Assembly (NCBI RefSeq): GCF_900105415.1
Contig: NZ_FNSM01000001.1
Coordinates: forward strand, 7,076,001 to 7,140,000
Source of the DNA: Streptomyces sp. TLI_105
GTDB taxonomy: Bacteria; Actinomycetota; Actinomycetes; Streptomycetales; Streptomycetaceae
Direction of reading: 5' to 3'
DNA: 64,000 nt
Part shown: positions 8,494-18,200 of the stretch, in pieces
Numbering within the stretch: the first letter of the stretch is position 1
Layout: every line of letters begins with the position of its first letter
Program-made: the position numbers and the translations under genes
Notes under the pieces: generated by a model
Databases searched by the model: none
What the model was told of the DNA's origin: nothing
The model's input: only the letters and a program-made list of their open reading frames with translations

Positions 8494-9264
8494 TCACAGG
8501 TAGCGAATGGGCGGCGGCGTCTGTCCGGGCTCCGGCTCTGCCGTCTCTTCTTCGGGTTCTTCGGTCACGCGCGGTGGCAGGGGCAAGCTCTGGAACGGCA
8601 GCCAGACCCGGTGCTCCGTGTCCGTGTCGCAGCACTCCTCGTAGCGAACCCCTACCTTGAAGTCGCTCGCCTTCACGCTCTCGGGGAACGTGGCGTCGAT
8701 GCGGCAGCTCATGATGAGCGAGCCCCGCTGGGGGAAGTTGGTTCCGTCACCGTCGTTCTGAAGTTGCTCACAGCCGGCGTAGAACGGGCCGGAGGTCAGC
8801 TCGCACAGACCGACGCCTTCAAGGGGCAGGCAGTCAGGAAACTTCGACGGCTTGACGAAGAAGTTGAAACCGTAGTTGTGACCCACCCACAGGCTGTTCG
8901 GAGAAGGGATCTCCGGACGCCGGTCGTCCGTCGCCGTCATCTGCACGGTCAGCGTGACGTGAACCTCGCCGGGCTTGTCGTACTGCCCGCCGTCGCCGTT
9001 GACGTCCGTGGAGAAGCTTCTCCAGGCGTACCCGTAGCGCCAGTCGTCGATGGTCACCGCGGTGAGCTCGGGCGTCACCGGCTTCGGCGACGGCTTCACC
9101 TCAGGCGTGGGCGCCGCGGTGGTCGGCGTCGGGCTGGAGCTGGGAGCGGGAATCTCCTGTGTGGCCGTGACCGACGGCTTCGCGTCGGCTTTCTTCCCGA
9201 TCGGGACGGCGCACGCGGTGGCGGTGACGAGTATGGCGACGGCCGCGAAGAAGCGGTGGCGCAC
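8494..9264 (-). CDS. Putative lipoprotein with Pro/Thr-rich linker
   Basis: 256 residues from a GTG at 9264 (GAGGGGG upstream). Starts VRHRFFAAVAILVTATACAV: a short basic n-region, hydrophobic stretch and Cys about 19 residues in, an imperfect lipobox (TAC rather than L-x-x-C). A Ser/Thr/Pro/Lys linker (PAPSSSPTPTTAAPTPEVKP) spans about residues 30-60, then a globular domain with seven or so Cys, including CELTSGPFYAGC and EECCD, and another acidic Pro tail. Function unknown. It lies in the integrated element, on the same strand as its other accessory genes. Confidence 0.72.
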   Translation of the reverse strand: MRHRFFAAVAILVTATACAVPIGKKADAKPSVTATQEIPAPSSSPTPTTAAPTPEVKPSPKPVTPELTAVTIDDWRYGYAWRSFSTDVNGDGGQYDKPGEVHVTLTVQMTATDDRRPEIPSPNSLWVGHNYGFNFFVKPSKFPDCLPLEGVGLCELTSGPFYAGCEQLQNDGDGTNFPQRGSLIMSCRIDATFPESVKASDFKVGVRYEECCDTDTEHRVWLPFQSLPLPPRVTEEPEEETAEPEPGQTPPPIRYL

Positions 9265-9540
9265 GAGGGCCCCCTCGGTCGTGAGCTTGCTGTGGACGAA
9301 GGGTAGCGATCCCGAGGAGGGCCGGGGCACGAATTGAGCACCGAGCGCTTTCCGCCGCAGCTCAAGCCGACGCCGAAGCCGAACGGGCCGAAAATCGCGT
9401 GGGACTCGGGGGCCCGAAGGGCCGGCCTTCCGCTCCTCGTACGAAGAAGGCAAGTGTGTCGTCGCCGTCGTCCCGCGAGGTCTCTTCCTTCCGCGGAGTC
9501 CTGCTCCCTCCTCATTCCGGGAAATCGTCGCAGGCCCCCA

Positions 9541-10182
9541 TCACCAACGGCGGTTTATGTAGAGCCTCCCGCGCCGTTCGGTGTAGTAGTACCGGTTCGG
9601 CTGCGCAGACTCGTGTCGCCACCAGAGGAATGCCGCAATGATCCACGACACCACCCCGGCGAGCAGCAGCCACCCGTAGACCTGTCCTGCGAATACCTCA
9701 GTCGGCGTGGCATCGTGCAGGATGGACGGGCAGTCCGCGGAAGCACGCATGTGGTGTCCGGGGTCATCTGGATGGTCCATGCACCACGAGACGTCACCGG
9801 TCACCCCCATCAGCACGAAGGCGGACACCACCGCGCACAAGCCGGCCAGCGCCGGCCATACATGGGGAGGCGCCGGAGCAACACGCGGTCGCGGCGGGGC
9901 CTTCGAGGAAGAGACCTCGTCCTTTTTCTCAGGCGGCACCTGACGACGGCGTTCCTCGGCCACCGTCCGGCGGCGCCGCTCCTCAGCCACCACGGTCTGC
10001 CGACGCTCCCGCTCACGGTCGGCTTCGGTGCGCCAGCGCTGCACCGTGCCCGAAGGCTGTACCCGCCGCACACTTGCTTCGTCGTGTCCCGCCCGCTTCG
10101 CGTGGGACCGTACTGCCGCGGCCGTCGTCACCCCCTCCACCTGAGGAACAGGCTTCCCGCACTCCTCGCACGTCCACTCCAC
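9541..10182 (-). CDS. Membrane protein with an N-terminal C2H2-like zinc finger
   Basis: 213 residues. The N-terminus MEWTCEECGKPV has CxxC and is followed by RSHAKRAGH, giving a C-x2-C...H-x5-H layout like a zinc finger. Next comes a very basic/acidic coiled segment (RERERRQTVVAEERRRRT), then two predicted membrane helices (about 108-128, LAGLCAVVSAFVLMGV; about 170-190, GWLLLAGVVSWIIAAFLWW) with an intervening loop bearing three Cys/His. The C-terminus is Tyr/Arg-rich. No homolog recognised. The layout suggests a cytosolic nucleic-acid- or protein-binding head on a membrane anchor (inference). Confidence 0.7.
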   Translation of the reverse strand: MEWTCEECGKPVPQVEGVTTAAAVRSHAKRAGHDEASVRRVQPSGTVQRWRTEADRERERRQTVVAEERRRRTVAEERRRQVPPEKKDEVSSSKAPPRPRVAPAPPHVWPALAGLCAVVSAFVLMGVTGDVSWCMDHPDDPGHHMRASADCPSILHDATPTEVFAGQVYGWLLLAGVVSWIIAAFLWWRHESAQPNRYYYTERRGRLYINRRW

Positions 10183-10209
10183 GCGTGTACCCCCCCGTGG
10201 ATTCGGTTC

Positions 10210-10395
10210 TCAGATCGGGCGGGCGGTGAACGGCACGAGCTCGCCGGTGCGCATGATGGGCGCGGTGACGTGCTGGCCGCAGGCGACGTACGGCTCGACG
10301 ATCCGCTCGGGGGTGACCTCCCAGCGGAGGGCGGCGCCGCAAGTACGGTTCGTGTCCACGGGGATGGGGCAGGTGTCGGTGTTCGCGTCGGTCAC
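10210..10395 (-). CDS. Small element protein with Cys/His cluster (61 aa)
   Basis: Begins at a GTG (10395) with GGAGGAGA 6 bp upstream; that GTG overlaps the stop of the 106-aa gene in a GTGA arrangement, so the pair is coupled. The sequence includes DTCPIPVDTNRTCGAALRW and YVACGQHVTAP, giving Cys-x8-Cys and Cys-x2-His that could bind a metal. No family recognised; it is an accessory gene of the integrated element. Confidence 0.68.
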   Translation of the reverse strand: MTDANTDTCPIPVDTNRTCGAALRWEVTPERIVEPYVACGQHVTAPIMRTGELVPFTARPI

Positions 10396-10712
10396 GAGCG
10401 GGTCTCCTCCGTGGGCCGGAGCCGGTTCTGGGGGTGGACGAAGGGGAGTCCGTCCTCGGTGTAGACGGTCTCCGTGAAGGTCTGGAAGCCGAGGGCGTTG
10501 AACGCCTTCATGGCCCGCGGCGAGTCGACGTTGCCCAGGTCTTCGCTGCCGATGACGGTCCGCAGCAGGTCTTTCGGTGCCCAGAGGACGGAGCCGACGA
10601 GGACTCCGTGGCGCTGGGGGCGGACGTTCGGTGGGACATCGGCGGCGGCCAGCAGGACGGCCTCCTTGATGAGGCTGATCTGTTCGCCGTTGACGGTGAG
10701 GGTGTGCGTCAT
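10392..10712 (-). CDS. Hypothetical element protein (106 aa)
   Basis: Begins MTHTLTVNGEQISLIKEAVL with AAAGGA upstream. A mixed alpha/beta protein without membrane segments or known motifs. It is translationally coupled to the 61-aa gene downstream. Codon use is normal for a high-GC actinobacterium, so it is likely expressed or was until recently. Confidence 0.7.
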   Translation of the reverse strand: MTHTLTVNGEQISLIKEAVLLAAADVPPNVRPQRHGVLVGSVLWAPKDLLRTVIGSEDLGNVDSPRAMKAFNALGFQTFTETVYTEDGLPFVHPQNRLRPTEETRS

Positions 10713-10961
10713 GTGATTCCTTTCGGCACAACGGGGCCCCGGCCACCGCAAGGTGACCGAGGCCGATCGTAGGACAGCCCGCGGGGGAGTCAGGCCGCGA
10801 GCGCGGCGGGACGGTACTAGTCGAAGAAGTCGGCGATGTCCTGCAGGACCGAGACAGGGACGGTGCCGAGCACGGTGTTCTGCTCGCTCTCGATGGGCAC
10901 GGCCGGTGCGGGGATTTCCGCAGTCCTCGACGGTGTTCACCGCGAGACCGCCGCGCGCAGT
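10713..10961. other. Right end of the element, no supported gene
   Basis: This stretch between the small genes and the right repeat has no convincing ORF. A 27-codon reading frame on the minus strand (10817-10900, ending VSVLQDIADFFD) has a protein-like tail but no ribosome site and a stop just upstream, so it may be the end of a truncated gene. Confidence 0.5.
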
Positions 10962-10981
10962 CACCATGCAAGGAACGTACA
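10962..10981 (+). repeat. Right attachment repeat (attR candidate)
   Basis: CACCATGCAAGGAACGTACA, 19 of 20 identical to the left copy at 5753-5772 and in the same orientation. It lies 35 bp upstream of the DUF2000 start. Confidence 0.72.
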
Positions 10982-11016
10982 AGACCGCGCGAGGGGGCCG
11001 GCGGCAGTCTCGGGGC

Positions 11017-11451
11017 ATGACGACGACCGACGACACGCCCGTACGTTTCGACACCAAGATCGCCGTGCTGCTGCGCGAGGACCTGGAGACCTGGCAGCGG
11101 CTGAACGTGACGGCCTTCCTGGTCAGCGGACTCGGCACGGAGCTCCCCGAGGTGATCGGCGAACCGTACGCCGACGCCGACGACACCCCGTACCTGCCGA
11201 TGTTCCGGCAGCCCGTCCTGGTCTTCGAGGGGACCAAGGAGACGCTGACCGCCGCGCACGGCCGCGCCCTCTCCCGCTCGCTGCCCCGGGCGGTGTTCAC
11301 GACCGACCTCTTCGCCACCGGCAACGACCGCGACAACCGCGCCGCCGTACGGGCCGTCGGCCCGGGACAGCTCGATCTGGCGGGCCTCGCCGTGTACGGC
11401 CCGCGCAACGCGGTCGACAAGGTGCTCAAGGGGGCCCGGATGCACCCCTGA
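11017..11451 (+). CDS. DUF2000 family protein
   Basis: 144 residues starting MTTTDDTPVRFDTKIAVLLR, with the family hallmarks LNVTAFLVSGLG and the later VYGPRNAVDKVLKG. DUF2000 proteins share the peptidyl-tRNA hydrolase II-like fold but have no established reaction. In relatives the gene is usually beside an AraC regulator; here that partner is at the other side of the integrated element. The ATG at 11017 has only a weak GGGG upstream. Confidence 0.88.
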   Translation: MTTTDDTPVRFDTKIAVLLREDLETWQRLNVTAFLVSGLGTELPEVIGEPYADADDTPYLPMFRQPVLVFEGTKETLTAAHGRALSRSLPRAVFTTDLFATGNDRDNRAAVRAVGPGQLDLAGLAVYGPRNAVDKVLKGARMHP

Positions 11452-11480
11452 ACCCCACGGGCCCCGGGCCGGACGGCCCG

Positions 11481-12941
11481 TCACCCGGCCGCGCGCCCCG
11501 CGCACTCCAGCAGGGTGGGGAGCGCGGCGGCCAGCGCCCCCGTCCCGTGCGCGTACGGCAGCCGGAGCCGGTCCCGGAAGCCGTCCACCGGAGAGAACGC
11601 CGCCCCGGGGACCACCGACACCCCGTGGCGCCGCGCCAGCTGGGCGAGGGCCTCCGTGTCGACGCCCGGGATCCGCACCCACAGCGCGGGGCCGCCCGCC
11701 GGCCTGGTCCACTCCCAGTGCGGGGCCGCCCCGCGCACCAGGGCCTCGGCGGCGTCCCGCTGCCCCCGCAGCTCGGCCCTGCGCCGGGCGCGGGCCTCGG
11801 GCAGCCGGTCGAGCAGACGGACGGCGACGAGCTGGTCCACGACCGAACAGGCCAGGTCCACCGAGGTCTTGATCTTCGCGAGCCGGGCCACCACCTGGGG
11901 CGAGGACCGCACCCAGCCCACCCGCAGGCCTCCCCAGAACAGCTTCGACAGCGTGCCGACGGTCACCGTGGAGCCCATCGGGAGATCGGCCACCAGGGGA
12001 ACCGGGGCGGAGTCGTCGCTCCCCGCCGTCCCGTTCCCGAGGGCGAGTTCGGCACAGGCCGTGTCCTCGACCGTGAAGAGCTCCTGATCCGCGAGGACCC
12101 GCCGCCACTCCCGGCGCGCGGCGCCGTCGAGCGTGCGCCCGGTCGGGTTGTGGACCGTCGGCTGGAGGTACACGAGCCGGGGCCGCCCGTGGGCGCACAG
12201 CCGCCGCAGCTCCGCCGGACCCGCACCGTCCGCGCCGCCGTCCGGCCCGTCGCCGCCGACCGGGACGAGACGCGCGCCGCGCGCCCGCAGCGCCTCCAGG
12301 GCTCCCCGGTAGGTGGGGTTCTCCACGACCACCGTGTCGCCCGGCTCGACCAGCGCCTGCGCCACCAGCCACACCGCCTGCTGCGAACCCGAGGTCACCA
12401 GGATCTGCTCCGCCTCCGTCGCCACCCCCGCCGCCCGGTAGTACGCGGCGACCCCCTCCCGCAACGCGGGGATCCCGTACGGGTGGTAGCCGTCGTCCCC
12501 GAGCAGGTCGCCCAGATCGGCCCGGGTCAGCGCTCCCACCGCCTCGCCGACCGCGCCGAGCCCGGGCAGCGCCCCGCTCGACAGGTCCGCCGCTCCGGAG
12601 CCGTCCGACCGCGCGTTGAAGCTCACGAGCCGCCCCTCGGCGACGTACCGGTCGAGCGCCCCCGACCCGCGCAACCGGGAGCCGCTGCCCCGCACGCTCT
12701 CCAGCCACCCCTCGCTCTCCAGGAGTCCGTACGCGGCCGTCACGGTGGACCGGCTCACGCCGAGGACCAGGGCCAGTTCGCGCTGCGAGGGCAGCACGCT
12801 GCCGCCGGGCACGTCCCCCCGCTCGGCCAGCTCCCGCAGGGCGTCCGCGAGCCGCCGGGGCAGCGGTCCCGACCCCTCCGACGACCAGCCGGTGAGGAGT
12901 CGGGACAAACGGGTCGAGGCAATCCTGGCCATGGCACCCAT
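11481..12941 (-). CDS. MocR-type GntR/aminotransferase fusion regulator
   Basis: 486 residues. An N-terminal GntR winged helix (about 25-90, SVLPSQRELALVLGVSRSTV) is joined to a fold-type I aminotransferase-like domain (about 130-480) with the PLP-binding Lys at about K333 in TVGTLSKLFWGGLRVGW and the usual NPTGRTL and ENPTYRGAL motifs. MocR proteins sense amino-acid or vitamin metabolites through PLP. The start ATG 12941 has GGAG 5 bp upstream. It is divergent from the Tm-1-like operon, 125 bp away, which is its most probable target (inference). Confidence 0.92.
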   Translation of the reverse strand: MGAMARIASTRLSRLLTGWSSEGSGPLPRRLADALRELAERGDVPGGSVLPSQRELALVLGVSRSTVTAAYGLLESEGWLESVRGSGSRLRGSGALDRYVAEGRLVSFNARSDGSGAADLSSGALPGLGAVGEAVGALTRADLGDLLGDDGYHPYGIPALREGVAAYYRAAGVATEAEQILVTSGSQQAVWLVAQALVEPGDTVVVENPTYRGALEALRARGARLVPVGGDGPDGGADGAGPAELRRLCAHGRPRLVYLQPTVHNPTGRTLDGAARREWRRVLADQELFTVEDTACAELALGNGTAGSDDSAPVPLVADLPMGSTVTVGTLSKLFWGGLRVGWVRSSPQVVARLAKIKTSVDLACSVVDQLVAVRLLDRLPEARARRRAELRGQRDAAEALVRGAAPHWEWTRPAGGPALWVRIPGVDTEALAQLARRHGVSVVPGAAFSPVDGFRDRLRLPYAHGTGALAAALPTLLECAGRAAG

Positions 12942-13066
12942 CTTGCTCCACGACGCAGGCCAATCCGCCCCGACTGGTCGTTGTCGCCGCAGGTCACACG
13001 TCGGAGGATCGGCAGCGGCGGGACCGGGCACGGGACCGGGTCCGGGACCGGGAGAAAGGTGAGGGC

Positions 13067-14332
13067 ATGGGGACCGTCGTGCTGGTCGGCACACTGGACA
13101 CCAAGGGGGAGGAGTACGCCTGGCTGCGCGAGCGGCTCAGGGAGTACGGCAGCGACGTCCTCCTCGTCGACACCGGCATCATGCCGCCGCCCGCCCAGGC
13201 CCCCGTGGCCGACGTCCCCGCCGACGTCGTCGCGCGCGCCGCAGGACACGACCTGGCGCGGCTCCGGGCCGCCGGGGACCGCGGGGCGGCCGTCACCGCC
13301 ATGGCACAGGGCCTCGCCCGGATCGTCGTCGACCTCCACCGCAAGGGAAGGTTGCACGCCGTGCTCGCGGCAGCCGGCAGCGGCGGCTCCGCGATCGCCG
13401 CCCAGGCCATGCGGGCCCTGCCCATCGGCGTCCCGAAGGTGCTCGTCAGCACCATGGCGGGCGGTGACGTCTCCCCGTACGTCGACAGCAGCGACCTCAC
13501 CATGATGTACAGCGTCGTCGACATCTCCGGGCTCAACTCCGTGTCCCGCCAGGTCCTCGGCAACGCCGCCGCGGCCGCCGCCGGCATGGCCCGCCGCCAC
13601 GAGCGCAACCACGACGAGCCCGCGGGCCGGGGACGGCCGGTCGTCGCGGCCACCATGTTCGGCGTGACCACCCCGGCCGTCGACACGGCCCGCGCCCGCC
13701 TCGCCGAACTCGGCTACGAGGTCCTCGTCTTCCACGCCACCGGCGCCGGCGGCCGGGCCGTCGAGAAACTAGCCAGGGACGGCATGCTCGACGGCGTCCT
13801 CGACCTGACCACCACCGAACTCGCCGACGAACTCGTCGGCGGCGTGCTCAGCGCGGGCCCCTCACGGCTCACCGCCGCCGGCGCCATGGGCATCCCCCAG
13901 GTGATCGCCCCCGGAGCGCTCGACATGGTCAACTTCGGGCCGGTCGCCACCGTCCCCGAGCGGTTCGCCGAACGCCGCCTGCTCATCCACAACGCGACGG
14001 TGACCCTGATGCGCACCACCGCGCGCGAGATGGCCGACCTCGGCACCGGAATCGGCCGCAAGCTCCGCACCGCGCGCGGTCCCGCCGAGGTCTTCTGGCC
14101 CCTGCGCGGCGTCTCCGCCGTCGACGTGGCCGACGGGCCCTTCGCCGACCCGGAGGCGGACCGCGCCGGGCTCGACGCGCTGCGCGCCGCCCTCCGGGGC
14201 GGCGAGGTCCGGGTCCACGCACTCGACGCCCACGTCAACGACCCCTCCTTCGCGATCGCCATGGCCGACCGCCTCCACCAGCTGATCACCGAGAAGGCCC
14301 GCGCCGCCGTCCGCCGCGACACCGAGGAGTGA
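13067..14332 (+). CDS. Tm-1-like ATP-binding (UPF0261) domain protein
   Basis: 421 residues, opening [20 protein letters not shown], the hallmark of the UPF0261/Tm-1 N-terminal domain (VGTxDTKGxE), followed by [20 protein letters not shown] and [20 protein letters not shown]. In tomato Tm-1, which blocks tobamovirus replication, this ATP-binding domain is fused to a C-terminal TIM barrel; here the second domain is a separate gene that overlaps by 4 bp. The bacterial function is not established. The ATG at 13067 follows a GGAGAAAGG ribosome site. Probably controlled by the divergent MocR. Confidence 0.92.
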   Translation: MGTVVLVGTLDTKGEEYAWLRERLREYGSDVLLVDTGIMPPPAQAPVADVPADVVARAAGHDLARLRAAGDRGAAVTAMAQGLARIVVDLHRKGRLHAVLAAAGSGGSAIAAQAMRALPIGVPKVLVSTMAGGDVSPYVDSSDLTMMYSVVDISGLNSVSRQVLGNAAAAAAGMARRHERNHDEPAGRGRPVVAATMFGVTTPAVDTARARLAELGYEVLVFHATGAGGRAVEKLARDGMLDGVLDLTTTELADELVGGVLSAGPSRLTAAGAMGIPQVIAPGALDMVNFGPVATVPERFAERRLLIHNATVTLMRTTAREMADLGTGIGRKLRTARGPAEVFWPLRGVSAVDVADGPFADPEADRAGLDALRAALRGGEVRVHALDAHVNDPSFAIAMADRLHQLITEKARAAVRRDTEE

Positions 14333-15171
14333 CCACCGTGACCACCATCAGCCGTCAGGACGTGCTCGACCGACTGCGCGCCCAGGTCGCCGCAGGCCGC
14401 CCGATCGTCGGCGCCGGCGCGGGAACCGGCCTCTCCGCCAAGTGCGCCGAGGCCGGCGGGGTCGACCTGCTGATCATCTACAACTCGGGGCGCTACCGGA
14501 TGGCCGGACGCGGCTCGCTCGCCGGTCTGCTGCCGTACGGGGACGCCAACGCCATCGTCCAGGACATGGCCCGCGAGGTGCTCCCCGTGGTCCGCGACAC
14601 GCCCGTCCTCGCCGGCGTCTGCGGCACCGACCCCTTCCGCCGCATGGACCTCTTCCTGGACGAGCTCAAGGCCATGGGCTTCGCCGGGGTGCAGAACTTC
14701 CCCACCGTGGGCCTGTACGACGGCACCTTCAGGGTCAACCTGGAGGAGACCGGCATGGGGTACGGCCTGGAGGTCGACATGGTCCGCGCCGCCCACGCGC
14801 GCGACCTGCTGACCGCCCCGTACGTCTTCGACCCCCGGCAGGCCGCCGACATGGCCGCCGCCGGCGCCGACGTCCTGGTCCCGCACGTCGGGCTCACCAC
14901 CAAGGGGGCCATCGGCGCGGGCACGGCCATGACGCTCGACCAGGCCGCCGCGGCCGTCCAGGAGATGCACGACGCCGCCAAGCGGATCAACCCCGACGTC
15001 CTGGTCCTCTGCCACGGCGGACCCATCGCCGAGCCCGAGGACGCGCGGTACGTCCTGGAGCACACCACCGGCGTCGTCGGCTTCTTCGGAGCGTCGTCGA
15101 TCGAGCGCCTGCCCACGGAGCGGGCCATCACGGAACAGACCCGCGCCTTCAAGGCCCTCACCACCGGCTGA
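14329..15171 (+). CDS. TIM-barrel (phosphoenolpyruvate hydrolase-like) domain protein, Tm-1 C-terminal homolog
   Basis: 280 residues of the PEP_hydrolase/TIM-barrel signal transduction family: [46 protein letters not shown], and [19 protein letters not shown]. These match the C-terminal half of plant Tm-1. The GTG start overlaps the upstream stop (GTGA), so the two products are made together, probably as a complex. The name phosphoenolpyruvate hydrolase reflects a distant similarity and is not evidence for that reaction. Start GTG 14329 (GAGGA upstream) is preferred; GTG 14338 is possible. Confidence 0.9.
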   Translation: MTTVTTISRQDVLDRLRAQVAAGRPIVGAGAGTGLSAKCAEAGGVDLLIIYNSGRYRMAGRGSLAGLLPYGDANAIVQDMAREVLPVVRDTPVLAGVCGTDPFRRMDLFLDELKAMGFAGVQNFPTVGLYDGTFRVNLEETGMGYGLEVDMVRAAHARDLLTAPYVFDPRQAADMAAAGADVLVPHVGLTTKGAIGAGTAMTLDQAAAAVQEMHDAAKRINPDVLVLCHGGPIAEPEDARYVLEHTTGVVGFFGASSIERLPTERAITEQTRAFKALTTG

Positions 15172-15252
15172 GGCCGTTGTCGGCGGCGTGCCGTACAACT
15201 GAGAACCGAGAGGGGTAGGAACAGGGGCAGGCGCGGGACAGGGGGACTGTAC

Positions 15253-18200
15253 GTGGACACTTTCGCGGACCCGGGGCGCGCCGACCGCGCGCCCTTCGCC
15301 GGGCGCGAGCGGGAACTCGCCCGGCTCGACGCGCTGTCGCGCGCCCGGGCCGACGGCGCGGGCCCGGCGGTGGTGGACGTCACGGGCGAGCCGGGCATCG
15401 GGAAGACCCGACTCCTCACCGAGTTCGCGGTACGGACCAGGGGGCGCGGCGCGACCGTCCTGCACGGCCGGGCGGGCCCGGCCCCGGCGGACGGCACCCC
15501 CTTCCAGCCCTTCGCGGACGCCTTCGCCGACCTGGACCCCCGCGACCACGCCACGGCGCCGGACCTGGCCGGACTCGCGGAGCTCGTCGAGCGCGCGGCG
15601 CCGGTGCGGCGGATCGCGACGGCGCTGGGGCGGGTCGTGGCACCCGGGCTCGTGCTCGTGCTCGACGACCTCCACGGCGCGGACGCCGCCTCCGTCGCGC
15701 TCGTGGACCACCTCCTCCGGCACCCGCCGGGGGCGCCCTTCCTCCTCGTCCTGGCCCGGCGCAAGCGCCAGACCCCACCCGCCCTGGCCTCCGCCCTCGC
15801 GCGCGCCGACGACGCGGGGACCCTCGCGAGACTGGCGCTCGGCCCGCTGACGCCAGAGGAGTGCGCCCACGGACCCGGCGCCGGACTGCCGCCCGAACCG
15901 GCGCGGGACATCCACGCCGCCAGCGGCGGAAACCCGCTCTACTACCGCGCTCTCGCCCTCGCCCGCACGCCCCGGGGCGAGGTGGCCGACCCCGCGCCGG
16001 TGGCCGCCCTGCTCGACGAACTCGCCCCCCTGGGCCGGACGGAGCGGTCGCTCGTGGAGGCGATGGCGGTACTCGGCCCCCGCGCGACCCCCGAACTGCT
16101 CGCGACCGTCGCCGGCGAGGACGCCGGTGCGGACCCGCGGCCGGCGCCCGGGCCGGCGCCCGGCGGGGACTCGGGTCCGTCGGTTTCGGACCTGGCCGAC
16201 GTGACCGACCTGGCCGACGTGGCTGGTGGGGGCGGAAGTTCGTCGGCCGGGGAACCGCCCGGCGGCGCCCCGCGCCCCTCACCCCGGCCGGGCACCGGTG
16301 ACGCCACCCGCCCGTCGCCGTCGCCGTCGTGCGGGGCGCTCGGCGTGGCCTCCCGTTCGTCTGCACCGCGCGAGGCGCTCGGCGCGGCCCCGTCTCCGTC
16401 CGTGCCGGTGGGGGTCGGCGCGGCACTGCGGGAGCTCGTCCGGCGGGATCTCGTCCGTGCCGACCACGACGGGCATGCCCTCGCGCTGCGGCACCCCGCA
16501 CTGTCCGAACTGCTGCTCGGCACGCTCGACCCCTGGCGCCGCCGGGAGCTGCACCGGCGGGCCGCCGCGGCGCTCACCGCGGTCGGAGCGCCCGTGACCG
16601 AGCGGGCCCCGCACCTCGTGCGGGCCGCGGCCGTCTGGAACCCGGCCATCGCCGCCCAACTGGTCGAGGCCGCCGAGCGCATCACGGCGGCCGACCCCTC
16701 GCGCGCCGCCGACTGGCTGGGCGCCGTGCTCGACCTGCTGCCCGACCTCCCCGAACACCACGGCACCCGGCGCGAGCTGACGCTCCAGCGGGCCGACGCC
16801 CTGGGCTCGGCGGGACGCGTCGCGGAGAGCCGGGACCTCCTCCACCGCCTCATCGACGACGACCACGGCGAGGAAGGAGCGGAGGGCGCGGAACCGCGGA
16901 CCTCGGCCGTGCTGCTCTGCGCGTTCATGGAGCGCCACCTCGGCCGCTACCCCGAGGCGGACGCCCTGCTCCGCCGTGAACTGGCACGGACCCCCGGGCC
17001 CCGGCCGGACCTGCGGACCCGGCTCGTCGTCGAGTGGGGCTGCCGCGCCCTGTTCGCCGCCCGCTACCCCGAGGTCCGCCACGTGGTCGCGGAGACCCTC
17101 GACGCGACCCGGCGGCGGCGCGACGACGCGGGGACGGCCGAGGTCCTGACGCTGGCCGCCCTCGGCGAGGTGTACGAGGGCGAGACCGCGGCCGCCCGCG
17201 CCCACGCCGCCGAGGCCGCGGCCCTCACCGACTCCTTCACCGACGGCCGACTGGCCGACCACCCCGAGTCGTTGGTGCGCCTCGGCTGGAGCGAGGCCTT
17301 CCTGGAGCGGTACGGGACGGCCGAGCGGCACGCCACCCGGGGCATCGCGATGGCCCGCCGCGCCGGACGCCCCTTCGCCCTCTCGCAGCTCCTGCTCTGC
17401 TCGGCGTACGTCCACCTCCTGACGGGCAGGGTCGGCACCGCACTCGACCAGGCCGAGGAGGCCCTCGCGGTGGCCCGCGCCCTGGGCGGCGCCGAACTCA
17501 TCGGCTTCAGCCGGGCGATCCGGGCCACGGTGCTCCTGCACGCCCGGCCGCTCGGCGACCCCGAGGTGCCGGCCGCCGCCGAGGAGGCCGCGGCGACCGT
17601 CGGCACCGCCGAAGGCTGGTGGGCCACCCAGGCCCGCTGCATGCTCGCCCACACCGTCCCGCTCGACCAGGACCCGCACCGGGTGCGGGAGGTGCTCCTG
17701 CGCGCGGGGGGCGACCGGGACCTCTCCCGGCTCCAGCCCTCCCTGCGCCCCGGCTACCTCGAAGTCCTCACGGGCGCCGTCCTCGCCGCCGGGGACCTCC
17801 CGGAGGCCGAGCGGGTCGCCCGCCGGGCCCTCGCGGAGGCGGAGTCGCTCGGGCTGCCCGTCCAGAGGAGCGCGGCGCGGCGGGCCTGGGGCCGGGTCCT
17901 GGCCCGGCGGGGCGAACCGGCGGCCGCCGCCCGGGCGTTCACCGAGGCGGCGGGGGACAGCGCGCGCTCCGGTGCGGTCCTGCGCGAGGCCCAGGGCCTG
18001 CTCCTCGCCGCCCCGCAGCTCCAGGCCTCGGGCGACGCGGAGCAGGCCGCCGGCGCCTGGCGCGGGGGCCGCCGGCTGGCCGCCGGTGCGGGCGCCCGCA
18101 TGCTGGTGGACCTGGCCGACCGGACCCGGCCCGCGCCGCCCCGAGGCGACGGCACCGGCGGCCGGCTCGCCGTCCTCACCCCGCGCGAGCGGGAGGTATC

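Larger units (their letters stand above)
5753..10981. mobile_element. Decayed integrative element between an AraC gene and a DUF2000 gene
   Basis: Bounded by near-identical 20-bp direct repeats at 5753-5772 and 10962-10981 (one mismatch). It contains a tyrosine-integrase remnant just inside the left repeat, the usual position for such elements, plus an IS insertion, a MarR-like gene, a broken gene, a lipoprotein, a zinc-finger/membrane protein and two coupled small genes. Base composition inside, especially 5.8-7.3 kb, is visibly less GC-rich than outside. No replication or conjugation genes are seen, so it is either a small passenger island or the remains of a larger element. With integrase and transposase both broken it should be immobile on its own. 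Confidence 0.75.

Noticed and set aside
10817..10900. 27-codon ORF as a possible peptide precursor
   Set aside because: No ribosome site, no modification enzyme nearby and a stop just upstream; at most a truncated gene end.
11481..15171. A biosynthetic gene cluster around the MocR/Tm-1 genes
   Set aside because: No scaffold enzymes such as PKS, NRPS, terpene or lanthipeptide synthases are present.
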